Below are positions 8,959-17,892 of a stretch of DNA of 64,000 nt, piece after piece. The notes below the pieces were generated by a model. The model saw only the letters and a list, made by a program, of their open reading frames with translations, was not told where the DNA came from and made no database searches. The DNA is from Rhodobium gokarnense (GTDB taxonomy: Bacteria > Pseudomonadota > Alphaproteobacteria > Rhizobiales > Rhodobiaceae), in the NCBI RefSeq assembly GCF_025961475.1, contig NZ_JAOQNS010000006.1, positions 62,001-126,000 on the forward strand, read 5' to 3'. Every line of letters begins with the position of its first letter. Position 1 is the stretch's first letter. The translations under genes were made by a program, and so were the position numbers.

Positions 8959-9131
8959 CGGCGCCGCGCTATGGACAACGGCTGAACGTCAGGTTGCAAG
9001 CACGCGGGGCGAAAGCGGCAGGCAAAATGCCGCCTTGTCCTTTCCGGGGCAATCGGGCATCACGCGACAAGGCTGGTGCGGGGTGTCCGCTGCCGGCAAC
9101 CGTTCAGCAATTGCAGCAAGGGTCGTGAGCC

Positions 9132-9737
9132 ATGGAAGAGCCGAAAGCCGGCGATGCCGTCCGGATCGAGGACCGTGAGGTCGTCTATCGGGGCTTCGTC
9201 ACCTTCGAGCGCATGACCGTGACCCATCCGGCCCGCGACGGCTCGGAACTGACCGTCGTGCGCGAGGTCCATGACCACGGCTCGGGCGTCTGCGTCCTGC
9301 CGGTCGATCCGCGCCGCCGCACCGTCCTGCTGGTGCGCCAGTTCCGCGTGCCGGTCTATCTCGACGATGCCGACGGCCATCTGGTGGAGGTGTGTGCCGG
9401 CCTCACCGACGAGGGCGATGCCGACCCGGAGACGACGGCGCGGCGCGAGGCGGCCGAGGAACTCGGCTACGACGTCACCTATCTGAGCCGCGTCGGATAC
9501 GTCTATTCCTCGCCCGGCATCATTACGGAAAAGATGGTGCTCTTTCTCGCCGAATACGGCGAGGACAGCCAGATCCACGAAGGCGGCGGGCTTGCCCATG
9601 AGGGAGAGGACATCGAGGTCCTGGAATGGACCTGCGACCAGCTCCGCCAGGCGGTCGTTTCCTGCCAGATCCGCGACGCCAAGACGGTCATCCTCGCCCA
9701 GGCCCTGATGCTGCACCGCCCGGAGCTGTTCAGCTAG
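9132..9737 (+). CDS. Nudix hydrolase, NudK/AdpP (YffH) type
   Basis: A 201-residue cytosolic nucleoside diphosphate-sugar pyrophosphatase. The N-terminal RGFVTFERMTVTHPARDG and the REVHDHGSGVCVLPVDPRRR strand region match the ADP-ribose/GDP-mannose pyrophosphatase branch. The Nudix helix is present as CAGLTDEGDADPETTARRE followed by AAEELGY, but appears one residue longer than the consensus between the Gly and the RE pair, and SSPGIITEKMVLFLAEY is the branch-specific segment after the box. Substrate (ADP-ribose, GDP-mannose or other) is not determined. AAGGG lies upstream of ATG 9132. It stands between thiolase and MFS genes on the same strand. Confidence 0.87.
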   Translation: MEEPKAGDAVRIEDREVVYRGFVTFERMTVTHPARDGSELTVVREVHDHGSGVCVLPVDPRRRTVLLVRQFRVPVYLDDADGHLVEVCAGLTDEGDADPETTARREAAEELGYDVTYLSRVGYVYSSPGIITEKMVLFLAEYGEDSQIHEGGGLAHEGEDIEVLEWTCDQLRQAVVSCQIRDAKTVILAQALMLHRPELFS

Positions 9738-9810
9738 GGGCCGAAAGCCTGATCCTCCCTCCGACCGGTCCTGGCACCGGCCCCTGCAAACATCTGAGAC
9801 GGCCGATCCG

Positions 9811-10986
9811 ATGTCCGGGTCTCTTCCAAGCTTACGGCGTGCGGCCGCGTTCGTCCTGGTTGCCAGCGGAACCGTCATCGGGCTCGCCGGCACGGACCTG
9901 GTCTTGCCGGCCGTGCCGAGCCTGCCGGCCGCGCTCGGCGGGACGCTGGAGCGGGCACAGCTCGTCCTTGCCGCGTTCACCGGCGGCACGGTGGTCGGGC
10001 TGCTCATGTTCGGCGAACTGGGCAACCGCTTCGACCAGCGAAAGCTGCTGGCGGGCTCGCTCCTCGTCTACGCCCTTGTCTCCGCCCTTGCCGCAATGGC
10101 GCCCTCGCTCGATGCCCTGATCGGCCTGCGTGCGGTGCAGGGCGCTTCGGCCACCGCGGCGGCCGTGTTCGCGCCCGGCATCCTGCGGGCGCTCTATGGC
10201 GACGAAGATGCCGTCGGCGCCCTCGGGCGCATCAGCAGCATCGAGGTGCTGGCCCCCGCCCTCGGCCCGATCGCCGGTCTCTGGCTGCTGAACGCGTTCG
10301 GCTGGCGGGCAAGCTTCCATCTGCTTGCCGCCCTTGCGTTCTCCCTCGGGCTCCTGGTCCTTTTCTGGCGCCGGCTCCTGCCCGACGCGCCGCGCCGGAA
10401 CGGTACCGGCGGCTATCGCCATCTGCTGTCGAACTGGACGTTCGTGCGGAGCGCCATCGAGCATGCGGCAACGGTCGGCGGGCTGCTCCTCTTCGTGTTC
10501 GGCGCGCCGACTGTCTTCGTCGTCGACCTCGGGGCGACGGTCACGGATTTCATCATCATGCAGGCGATCGGGATCACCGTTTTCATCGTGCTGGCCAATG
10601 TCTCGGGCCGGCTGGTGAAGCGGTTCACGGTGGAATGGGTGGTCCGGGCCGGTGCGCTGATCTTTGCCGTCGGCGCCGTCGCCATGCTGGTCTATGCCGT
10701 TGCCGGTGGCGCCGATACGGCCATCGTGACCGCGATCTTCCTGCTGGTGAATGGAGGTCTCGGCATCCGCGGCCCGGCGGGCTTCCACCAGGCGATCGTT
10801 GCCGCCGAGGACGATGCCCGCGGGTCGGCCTTCGTGATCATGGCGATGCTTGGTGTCGCGGCCGTCGGCACGGCGCTCGTCGCGCCGTTCATCACCGATG
10901 GCCTGGTGCCGCTCGCCGCGGTCACGGCGATGCTGGCCGTGACGGCGCTGTTGCTGAGGTTTTCCGCCAGCCCGGCGCGGGCGTAG
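9811..10986 (+). CDS. MFS transporter, Bcr/CflA-like drug exporter
   Basis: A 391-residue inner-membrane protein with about 12 hydrophobic segments. After TM1 (VASGTVIGLAGTDLVLPAVP), with the D-x-x-LPA feature of Bcr/CflA exporters, comes TM2 and the motif A-like loop GNRFDQRKLL. LIGLRAVQGASATAAAVFAP corresponds to TM4 with the conserved R-x-x-QG. Efflux of drugs or metabolites by proton antiport is inferred from the family; the substrate is unknown. It starts 73 bp after the Nudix stop and may be co-transcribed with it. Confidence 0.85.
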   Translation: MSGSLPSLRRAAAFVLVASGTVIGLAGTDLVLPAVPSLPAALGGTLERAQLVLAAFTGGTVVGLLMFGELGNRFDQRKLLAGSLLVYALVSALAAMAPSLDALIGLRAVQGASATAAAVFAPGILRALYGDEDAVGALGRISSIEVLAPALGPIAGLWLLNAFGWRASFHLLAALAFSLGLLVLFWRRLLPDAPRRNGTGGYRHLLSNWTFVRSAIEHAATVGGLLLFVFGAPTVFVVDLGATVTDFIIMQAIGITVFIVLANVSGRLVKRFTVEWVVRAGALIFAVGAVAMLVYAVAGGADTAIVTAIFLLVNGGLGIRGPAGFHQAIVAAEDDARGSAFVIMAMLGVAAVGTALVAPFITDGLVPLAAVTAMLAVTALLLRFSASPARA

Positions 10987-11131
10987 TCGCCGGCCGGGGG
11001 CGTCGGGCGCACAGGCGCCGGTCCGCAAATCGTATCAATGGGAAAAAGAATGCGTTGGGCGGCTAAATGTCGGCGTTCTCATGCACCGTCGACACCGCCC
11101 TCTGCATTTTCGTCATGCGCGGCTATGCCAC

Positions 11132-11785
11132 TCAGGCGTAGCGCACCTCATCCACCGGCTCGCTCGCCGAGATCAGGTTTTCGCGGGTGCGGATGAGCTG
11201 GCGCACCAGCCGACCCGAGGCTTCCTTCTCGTCGCCCTTGCGGATGACATCCAGGATCGCCTTCATGTCCTCTTCGAGAACGGCGACCGAGGCAGGCGTC
11301 ATCGCGGTGGCCAGGAGGCCGGCGAGGCGTGCCTGCAACGTGCGGATGGTCTCCATGTGGAGCGGCCGGTCGGCCCCCGCATAGATCGCGTCGTGGAACC
11401 GCCGGTCGATCTCGCCGATGGAAAGGCCGCCACCTTCCTCGCGCAAAAGACCGATCGCCGTTTCCGCCGCCTCGAAATCACGCGGCCCGAGCCGCGGCAT
11501 CGACAGCCGGAGCACATGCGGCTCCAGTTGCAGACGGATCTCGAAGACTTCCGCGATTTCCGAGGTATCCGGGACGTGGACGAAGGTGCCGCCTCCATAG
11601 ACCACGTCGATCAGTCCCTCGGCTTCGACGCGTCGAAGCGCCTCGCGAATGGGGATCCGGCTGACACCATAGCGCCGCGCCAGGGTGTCTTGGATCAAAG
11701 CCGCTCCGGGCTTGAGGATCCCCGCCATTATGTCGCTGCGCACCGCCTCGACGATGTCAGCAGGTTTTAGTTTTCTTGCATCCAT
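11132..11785 (-). CDS. GntR/FadR-family (FCD) transcriptional regulator 1
   Basis: A 217-residue DNA-binding repressor or activator. The winged helix-turn-helix lies at about 10-70 (DIVEAVRSDIMAGILKPGAA and the recognition helix RYGVSRIPIREALRRVEAEG), followed by an all-helical FCD ligand domain with the metal-binding pattern (RLQLEPHVLRL, IDRRFHDAIYAGA). The reading frame is open up to 11872; I chose ATG 11785 because AGAGG is spaced 8 bp from it. It lies downstream of the puu-like operon on the same strand, with a perfect TTTGTATACAAA palindrome about 120 bp upstream, a possible autoregulatory operator. Effector and targets are unknown. Confidence 0.87.
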   Translation of the reverse strand: MDARKLKPADIVEAVRSDIMAGILKPGAALIQDTLARRYGVSRIPIREALRRVEAEGLIDVVYGGGTFVHVPDTSEIAEVFEIRLQLEPHVLRLSMPRLGPRDFEAAETAIGLLREEGGGLSIGEIDRRFHDAIYAGADRPLHMETIRTLQARLAGLLATAMTPASVAVLEEDMKAILDVIRKGDEKEASGRLVRQLIRTRENLISASEPVDEVRYA

Positions 11786-11902
11786 GAATTTGGCCTCTGT
11801 ATCCATTTCAGGCAACCGATCCACCACTTTTCGAATCATACACGTGGACCGATTGGTCTCAAAATATAGCATCCGATGAATTTATCAATAAACCGCAATT
11901 CA

Positions 11903-11914
11903 TTTGTATACAAA
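11903..11914. promoter_or_regulatory. Candidate operator TTTGTATACAAA
   Basis: Perfect 12-bp palindrome in an AT-rich gap, upstream of GntR regulator 1. FCD-type GntR proteins commonly bind short palindromes of the form T-N-G-T-N-A-C-N-A, so autoregulation is plausible. No experimental support. Confidence 0.45.
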
Positions 11915-12205
11915 AGTATAGAACTATGGCACAAGGGAGAATTGAAGCGTCACGCTCTAGGCTCGAGTCAAATTCATCCGCGTATGACGCTGCCGGATAA
12001 TGGTTTCAATTCGCAAAAAACAACGCAGTATTTCACAAATTAACAATTCTAGGAGCAATAACCAAAGATATATTTCGAAATAGTGGTCAAATAAAAATCA
12101 GTTAAGCGGCTTACTTCGCAGCGTTGCTTGTCATATTGTCGACACAAAGCGGCGGCGCCCGCCGGGTGACGCATAATAATTATACGGTTGGTCGAACGTT
12201 TTGGT
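11915..12205. other. AT-rich gene-free stretch
   Basis: This gap between the FAD oxidase stop and the GntR regulator is clearly lower in GC than the rest of the window (for example TTAACAATTCTAGGAGCAAT near 12040 and CAAATAAAAATCAGTTAAGC near 12088). I see no credible gene, tRNA or terminator. It may carry the regulator's promoter or be a small remnant of transferred DNA. Confidence 0.4.
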
Positions 12206-13495
12206 TCAGATTCTGTCGCGCATTGCGAACCAGCTCATCGCCAGAAAGAGCATCGGCCAGCGCAGCATCTTGCCGCCCGGGAAGCGCGGGATCGGAAGTC
12301 TTGCGAATGTATCCAGCTTTTTCTGGTCGCCGGAAATCGCCTCGGCGAGCAGTTTTCCGGCCAAATTGGCGATTCCGACGCCATGTCCGGAATAGCCGAC
12401 CGCTGCATAGAGCCCTGGCGTCGGCCGCCTGAGATAGGGCATGCGGGGCACCGTGACGGCCAGCGTACCGCCCCACGCATAATCGATCACAACATCGTGA
12501 AGTTGTGGATAGATCTTCAGCATGTGCTTTCGCACGAAGGCCGGAAGGTCTTTGGGGAAGCTCGGAGTGTAGTTTTCGCCGCCGCCGAACAGCATCCGCC
12601 CGTCGGGGCTGAGCCGCCAGTAGTTGATGACGAAGCGGCTGTCGGAGGCCGCCTCGTTGCCGGGAATGAGGGCCCGAGCCCGCTCTTCGCCGAGCGGCTC
12701 GGTTGCCAGCACGAAATTGTTGATCGGCATGATCCGCGTTTCGGTCTCGTGGTCGAGCCCGGCGAGATAGCCGTTGCCGGCAACGACCACCGCCTCGGCG
12801 CGGATGCAGCCGTCGTCGGTGTCGACCCGCATCGGCTCGCCCTCATGGATGGCGAGCACCCGTGTGCGTTCGTAGATCTTCACGCCGAGCCCGTCGGCGG
12901 CCCGGGCGAGCCCGAGCGCGAAGTTCAAGGGATGGAGATGGCCGGCCTCCGCGTCGCGCGAGCCGCCGTAATAGACGTCGGTGCCGAGCGCCGCGCTCAC
13001 CTCGTCCCGGTCGAGGAGGGTGATGGCCTCGTAGCCGTAATCGCGGCGGAGCTTTTCCACATAGGCGTGATCCTCCGCGACATAACGCTTCTTGTGCATG
13101 GCCTCGATGAGGCCCGGGGCGAAATCGCAGTCGATGTCGTAGCGGGCGATCAGCTCCTTGACGACGCGCTTGGCCTCTTGCGACAGCTCCCACAAATGGC
13201 GGGCGTCGTCCTTGCCGACGGCCCGCTCCAGCCAGTCCTGGTCGCGGCGCTGGCCGGAATGGAGCTGGCCGCCATTGCGCCCCGTTGCGCCCCAGCCGAT
13301 CCGGTTGGCTTCCAAGAGCGCGACGGAAAAGCCGAGCTCGGCCAGATGCACGGCCGTGGAAAGCCCGGTGAAGCCGCCGCCGATGACGCAGATGTCTGCA
13401 GAGGATTCGCCGAAAAGCGCCGGCCAGCTCCGCATGCCGATGGCGGTTGCGGCATAATAGGAATCTGCGTGCGGTTCCGCCTCCGGCCGGCTCAT
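12206..13495 (-). CDS. puuB: FAD-dependent oxidoreductase, gamma-glutamylputrescine oxidase-like
   Basis: A 429-residue flavoprotein of the DAO/PuuB family, expected to oxidise gamma-glutamylputrescine to the aminoaldehyde, giving hydrogen peroxide and ammonia. The dinucleotide fold is DICVIGGGFTGLSTAVHLAE with the second strand VALLEANRIGWGATGRNGGQ, the conserved stretch in PuuB/OrdL proteins. AVGYSGHGVGIANLAGKLLA at the C-terminus is the second FAD contact. Its ATG overlaps the aminotransferase TGA by four bases (ATGA), so it is the last gene of a translationally coupled puu-like operon (aldehyde dehydrogenase, GS-like ligase, aminotransferase, oxidase). Function is inferred from context as much as from sequence. 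Confidence 0.87.
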   Translation of the reverse strand: MSRPEAEPHADSYYAATAIGMRSWPALFGESSADICVIGGGFTGLSTAVHLAELGFSVALLEANRIGWGATGRNGGQLHSGQRRDQDWLERAVGKDDARHLWELSQEAKRVVKELIARYDIDCDFAPGLIEAMHKKRYVAEDHAYVEKLRRDYGYEAITLLDRDEVSAALGTDVYYGGSRDAEAGHLHPLNFALGLARAADGLGVKIYERTRVLAIHEGEPMRVDTDDGCIRAEAVVVAGNGYLAGLDHETETRIMPINNFVLATEPLGEERARALIPGNEAASDSRFVINYWRLSPDGRMLFGGGENYTPSFPKDLPAFVRKHMLKIYPQLHDVVIDYAWGGTLAVTVPRMPYLRRPTPGLYAAVGYSGHGVGIANLAGKLLAEAISGDQKKLDTFARLPIPRFPGGKMLRWPMLFLAMSWFAMRDRI

Positions 13496-14883
13496 CCCAT
13501 CAGGCCCGCTTTCGTGAGTTCGGAAAGGGTGGCATCGAGCGTCTTTGTGACCCGCTCGATGAAGTCGTCGATCTCCTCGCGGGTGATCACCAGAGGCGGC
13601 GAGACGATCATGGAATCGCGTACCGCCCGCATCACCAGTCCGTTCTTGAAGGAGATGTCGCGGCACAGCGTGCCGACGTCGCCGACCGGCTCGAACCGCT
13701 TGGTGCGGTCCGGCTTCGCCGGCGCCAGTTCCAGGGCCCCGACCATTCCGACCATGCGCGCCTCGCCGACCAGCGGATGCTCGCCGAGCGCCAGCCATTT
13801 CTGCTGCAGATAGGGGCCGGTGTCCGAAGCAACGCGTTCCACGATGCCCTCGCTGCGGAGGATATTGATGTTGGCGATCGCCGCCGCGCAGCACACCGGA
13901 TGGCCGGAATAGGTGTAGCCGTGGAAGAACTCGCCGCCCTGTTCCAGCGTCTCCGAGACATGGTCGGCCATCAGCACGCCGCCGATCGGCAGGTAACCGG
14001 AGGAAAGGCCCTTGGCGATCGGCATCAGGTCGGGCTTGAGGCCGTAATAGTCGGAGCCGAACCAGGTGCCGAGCCGGCCGAAGCCGCAGATCACCTCGTC
14101 GGCGATGAACAGGATCTCGCGTTCCGAACAGATCCGCTTGACCTCCGGCCAGTAGCTGTCCGGCGGCACAATGACGCCGCCGGCGCCCTGGATCGGCTCG
14201 GCGATGAACGCCGCCACCTTGTCCTCGCCGAGGGCATCGATCGCTCGCTCTAGCTCGCGTGCCGCCCAAAGGCCGAACTCCTCCGGGCTTAGATCGCCGC
14301 CCTCGCCGTACCAGTAGGGCTGGGCGATGTGGTGGATGCCGGGGATCGGCAGGCCGCCCTGGGCGTGCATCCCGCCCATGCCGCCAAGGCTGGCGCCGGC
14401 GACCGTGGAGCCGTGATAGCCGTTGTGGCGGGCGATGATCGTCTGCTTTTCCGGCTTGCCCTTGATCTGCCAGTAGGTGCGGACCATGCGCACGATGGTG
14501 TCGTTGGCTTCCGATCCGGACGAGCAGAAGAACACCCGGTTGATGTGCGGCGGGGTGATTTCCGAGAGCAGTTCGGACAGCTTGATGACCGGCGGATGGG
14601 TGGTCTTGAAGAAGGTGTTGTAGTAGCCGAGTTCCTTCATCTGGGCATAGACCGCTTCGGCGATCTCCTCACAGCCGTGGCCGATATTGGTGCACCAGAG
14701 CCCCGCCATGCCGTCGAGAATGCGGTTGCCGTCGGAATCGGTCAGCCAGACGCCGTCGGCGGAGACGATGACCCGCGCGCCCTCGGTGTTGAGCGCGGCG
14801 GTGTCGGTGAACGGGTGCCAGTGGTGGCGGGCATCGGCCTCGCGCAGCGCCGCGGTCGGATAGACGTTCGAAAGCACGTTCAT
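13492..14883 (-). CDS. Class III (omega) aminotransferase, polyamine/GABA type
   Basis: A 463-residue PLP enzyme. WCTNIGHGCEEI, FFCSSGSEANDTIVRM (phosphate cup), IAEPIQGAGGVIVPP, ADEVICGFGRLGTWFG (PLP-ring Asp) and the Schiff-base lysine in PIAKGLSSGYLPIGG are all present. It resembles the SpuC/YgjG-like putrescine and omega-amino acid:pyruvate group, so it could transaminate putrescine directly or convert GABA to succinic semialdehyde. It lies between the GS-like ligase and the oxidase in the operon. ATG 14883 is preceded by GGGAG; an upstream in-frame ATG at 14916 is less well supported. Confidence 0.88.
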   Translation of the reverse strand: MNVLSNVYPTAALREADARHHWHPFTDTAALNTEGARVIVSADGVWLTDSDGNRILDGMAGLWCTNIGHGCEEIAEAVYAQMKELGYYNTFFKTTHPPVIKLSELLSEITPPHINRVFFCSSGSEANDTIVRMVRTYWQIKGKPEKQTIIARHNGYHGSTVAGASLGGMGGMHAQGGLPIPGIHHIAQPYWYGEGGDLSPEEFGLWAARELERAIDALGEDKVAAFIAEPIQGAGGVIVPPDSYWPEVKRICSEREILFIADEVICGFGRLGTWFGSDYYGLKPDLMPIAKGLSSGYLPIGGVLMADHVSETLEQGGEFFHGYTYSGHPVCCAAAIANINILRSEGIVERVASDTGPYLQQKWLALGEHPLVGEARMVGMVGALELAPAKPDRTKRFEPVGDVGTLCRDISFKNGLVMRAVRDSMIVSPPLVITREEIDDFIERVTKTLDATLSELTKAGLMG

Positions 14884-14932
14884 GGGGATCACATCTCCCG
14901 AATGTTGAGGGCCCACGACGAAAGGGCGGGCG

Positions 14933-16321
14933 TTAGACGTTGAGCAGCAGGTATTCCCGTTCCCAGGGCGAGATGACCCGCATGAAGGTCTCGAATTCCT
15001 CTTCCTTCATCGCCCGGTAGACGGCGCCGAAACGGTGCCCGAAGATGTCGCCGAGCTCCTCGCAGGATTCGAACAGGGCGACGGCTTCCAGGAGGCCGCG
15101 CGGCAGGCCGAAAGGCAGGTTCCGGGCGGACCCCTCGATCGCCTTGTCCGGCCTGAGGTCGTGGGTGAGGCCGAGATAGCCGCAGGCGAGCGACGCCGCG
15201 AGCGCCAGATACGGATTGGCATCGGACGACGGCACCCGGTTCTCGATGCGCCGCGCTGCCGGAGAGGAGTTCGGGACGCGCAGGCCCACGGTGCGATTGT
15301 CGTAGGCCCACTGCACGTTGATCGGCGCCGCCGAGTGGCGGGTCAGCCGGCGGTAGGAATTGACGTGCGGCGCCAGCATGCACATCACATGCGGCAGGAA
15401 CCGCTGCAGCCCGGCGATATAGGAGAGGAACTGCGACGTCTCCTCGCCGTCCTCGCCGGAAAAGATGTTCTCACCGGTATCCTTGTCGACGATCGACTGG
15501 TGGATGTGCATGGCCGAGCCCGGCTCGTCGGCGATCGGCTTGGCCATGAAGGTGGCGTACATGTCGTGGCGCAGCGCCGCCTCGCGGATCGTGCGCTTGA
15601 ACATGAAGACCTGGTCGGCGAGTTCCAGCGGGTCGCCGTGGCGCAGGTTGATCTCCATCTGCGCTGCGCCTTCCTCGTGGATCAGGGTGTCGATCTCAAG
15701 GCCCTGAAGCTCGGAGAAGTCGTAGATGTCGTCGAACAGGTCGTCGAACTCGTTGATCGCCGAGATCGAATAGGACTGCCGCCCAATTTCCGGCCGGCCC
15801 GAGCGGCCGATCGGCGGCTCCAGCGGATAGTCGGCATCGGTGTTCGGCTTGACCAGGTAGAACTCGATCTCCGGCGCGACCACCGGCTTCCAGCCCTTTT
15901 CCTCGAACAGGCCGACGACCCGCCGCAGCACCTGGCGCGGCGCGATGTCGAAGAGGTTGCCGTCGCCGTCATAGGCATCGTGCAGGAGCTGCGCCGTCGG
16001 GTCGCTCTCCCACGGCACCACGGCCAGCGTCGAGAAGTCCGGCTTGAAGAACAGGTCGCCCTCGGCCGGGTCGTAGTCGACCTCGTCCGGCAGGTCCGGA
16101 TAGTCGCCGGAGATCGTCTGCATGAAGATCGAGCCGGGCATGGTCATCGTCGTGCCGGAGAAGAACTTCTCCGTCGGCATCATCTTGCCCTTCGGCACGC
16201 CGGCCTGGTCCGGCACGATGCACTCGATGTCCTCGATGCGCCGCGCCTTCAGCCAGTCGCGCGCCTCCTCCAGGGAGGCAACGCCCCGTGCCGCCGCAAC
16301 CGGTGTGTCGGAGGAACTCAT
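14933..16321 (-). CDS. puuA: Glutamine synthetase family: gamma-glutamylputrescine synthetase
   Basis: A 462-residue ATP-dependent ligase expected to join glutamate to putrescine, the first step of the Puu pathway. GS fold markers are APEIEFYLV (metal glutamate), EEGAAQMEINL, the ATP-site SAMHIHQSIVD, the NRTVGLRVPNSSPAARRIENR region and SDANPYLALAASLACGYLG. It lacks the adenylylation-site context of GlnA. Its start codon overlaps the TGA of the preceding aldehyde dehydrogenase by four bases, so the two are coupled. A second, divergent paralogue sits at 18820-20202, and the two may differ in the amine they use. Confidence 0.88.
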   Translation of the reverse strand: MSSSDTPVAAARGVASLEEARDWLKARRIEDIECIVPDQAGVPKGKMMPTEKFFSGTTMTMPGSIFMQTISGDYPDLPDEVDYDPAEGDLFFKPDFSTLAVVPWESDPTAQLLHDAYDGDGNLFDIAPRQVLRRVVGLFEEKGWKPVVAPEIEFYLVKPNTDADYPLEPPIGRSGRPEIGRQSYSISAINEFDDLFDDIYDFSELQGLEIDTLIHEEGAAQMEINLRHGDPLELADQVFMFKRTIREAALRHDMYATFMAKPIADEPGSAMHIHQSIVDKDTGENIFSGEDGEETSQFLSYIAGLQRFLPHVMCMLAPHVNSYRRLTRHSAAPINVQWAYDNRTVGLRVPNSSPAARRIENRVPSSDANPYLALAASLACGYLGLTHDLRPDKAIEGSARNLPFGLPRGLLEAVALFESCEELGDIFGHRFGAVYRAMKEEEFETFMRVISPWEREYLLLNV

Positions 16322-17814
16322 ATCTTCATCCAGATGCTTTTCAGCTCGGTGTATTTCTCAAGCGCATGGAGCGACTTGTCGCGGCCGATGCCGGACTGCT
16401 TGAAGCCGCCGAACGGCACCGTGATGTCGCTCTCGTCGAAGCAGTTGACCCAGACCGTGCCGGCCCGGAGCGCCCGCGAGGCGCGGTGGGCGGTGGACAG
16501 GTCGCTGGTCCAGATCGCCGCGGCAAGGCCGTAGATGGTCTTGTTGGCGATCTCCATCGCCTCGTCGAGGCCGTTGAAGGTGAGGGTGGACAGCACCGGC
16601 CCGAAGATCTCTTCCTGGGCGATGCGGTGCTGCGGCGTCACCTTGTCGAACACGGTCGGCTCCACGTAGAAGCCGCCGGTGTTGACCATTTCGCGCTCGC
16701 CGCCGAGCACCAGTTCGGCGCCGTCCTCGCGGCCCGCCGCGATATAGCCGAGCACGCGCTCCATCTGCTCCTCGGTGACCATGGCGCCGAGGCGGGTGTC
16801 GGGATCGAGCGGGTCGCCCGGCCGCCAGCGTCCGGCGGCCGTCGCCAGGTGCTCCATCACCTCGTCCTTGATGCTGGCATCGACCAGCAGCCGGGAGCCG
16901 GCGTTGCAGACCTCGCCCTGGTTGAAGAAGATGCCGGCCGCCGCCGTATAGGCCGCGGTCTTGATGTCGGCGGCATCGGCCATGATGATGTGCGGGCTCT
17001 TGCCGCCGCATTCCAGCGCGATGCGCTTCATGTTCGACTGGCCGGAATACTGCAGGAACAGCTTGCCGACCTCGGTCGAGCCGGTGAAGGTGACGAGGTC
17101 GACGTCCATGTGCCGGCCGAGTGCCTGGCCGGCGGTCTCGCCGTAGCCCGGCACGACGTTGAAGACGCCGTCGGGGATGCCCGCCTCGGCGGCGAGTTCG
17201 GCAAGCTTGAGCGCCGACAGCGGCGACTGTTCGGCCGGCTTGACGATGATGGAGTTGCCGGTGGCAAGCGCCGGGCCGATCTTCCAGGACGCCATCAGAA
17301 GCGGGAAGTTCCAGGGGATGACGGCGCCGATGACGCCGAGCGGCTCGCGCACCACCATGGACAGGGTGTCGTCGGCGCTCGGCCCGATCTCGTCATAGAC
17401 CTTGTCGATGGCTTCCGCGTAGTAGGCGATGGTGTTGGCGACCAGCGGCACGTCGATGCCCGAGGAGTCGCGGATCGGCTTGCCCATGTCGAGGGTTTCA
17501 AGCAGCGCCAGCTCGTCCTTGTTCTTGCGGATGAGGTCGGCGAACTTCAAAAGCACGCGCTTGCGCTTTCCCGGCGCCAGGCCGGCCCAGCGGCGGTCCT
17601 CGAAGGCGGTGCGGGCGGCCTTGACCGCCTTGTCGACGTCGGCGCTGTCGCATTCGGCGACATTGGCGAGCACCTGGCCGGTCGACGGGTTGATGCTCTC
17701 GAAGGTCTTGCCGGAGGCGGCATCGACGAAGGCGCCGTCGATGAAGGCCTTTGTGCGGAGTTGAAGGTCCGCCGCCGCCTTGTGCCAGTCGTCGCGGGTC
17801 GGCTTGTCGAGCAT
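16318..17814 (-). CDS. puuC: NAD(P)-dependent gamma-glutamyl-gamma-aminobutyraldehyde dehydrogenase
   Basis: A 498-residue aldehyde dehydrogenase. The catalytic cysteine is Cys303 in NQGEVCNAGSRLLV and the general base is Glu268 in ALECGGKSP; FTGSTEVGKLF is the nucleotide-binding turn, and PWNFPLLMASWKIGPALATG the conserved strand-helix. Family members include PuuC and betaine/4-aminobutyraldehyde dehydrogenases; the neighbouring oxidase and ligase favour the Puu role. GGAGGGA lies before ATG 17814, although the frame is open to 17889. It is the first gene of the operon, and a TGTGATCACA palindrome lies about 50 bp upstream. Confidence 0.9.
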   Translation of the reverse strand: MLDKPTRDDWHKAAADLQLRTKAFIDGAFVDAASGKTFESINPSTGQVLANVAECDSADVDKAVKAARTAFEDRRWAGLAPGKRKRVLLKFADLIRKNKDELALLETLDMGKPIRDSSGIDVPLVANTIAYYAEAIDKVYDEIGPSADDTLSMVVREPLGVIGAVIPWNFPLLMASWKIGPALATGNSIIVKPAEQSPLSALKLAELAAEAGIPDGVFNVVPGYGETAGQALGRHMDVDLVTFTGSTEVGKLFLQYSGQSNMKRIALECGGKSPHIIMADAADIKTAAYTAAAGIFFNQGEVCNAGSRLLVDASIKDEVMEHLATAAGRWRPGDPLDPDTRLGAMVTEEQMERVLGYIAAGREDGAELVLGGEREMVNTGGFYVEPTVFDKVTPQHRIAQEEIFGPVLSTLTFNGLDEAMEIANKTIYGLAAAIWTSDLSTAHRASRALRAGTVWVNCFDESDITVPFGGFKQSGIGRDKSLHALEKYTELKSIWMKI

Positions 17815-17862
17815 GGGTGTCCCTCCGGTCGTCGAATGTGGTCTGAAAGATTTGGCCCGATT

Positions 17863-17872
17863 TGTGATCACA
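17863..17872. promoter_or_regulatory. Candidate GntR operator TGTGATCACA (operon side)
   Basis: Perfect 10-bp palindrome between the GntR regulator and the aldehyde-dehydrogenase-led operon, 48 bp before the latter's start. An identical copy lies at 18686-18695 on the other side of the regulator. Confidence 0.7.
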
Positions 17873-17892
17873 TTCCGGGCTTTTGTCAAATG

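Noticed and set aside
12188-13813. A 541-codon plus-strand frame antisense to the FAD oxidase
   Set aside because: The minus strand has the FAD-binding motif and a four-base ATGA overlap with its neighbour; the plus frame shows neither.
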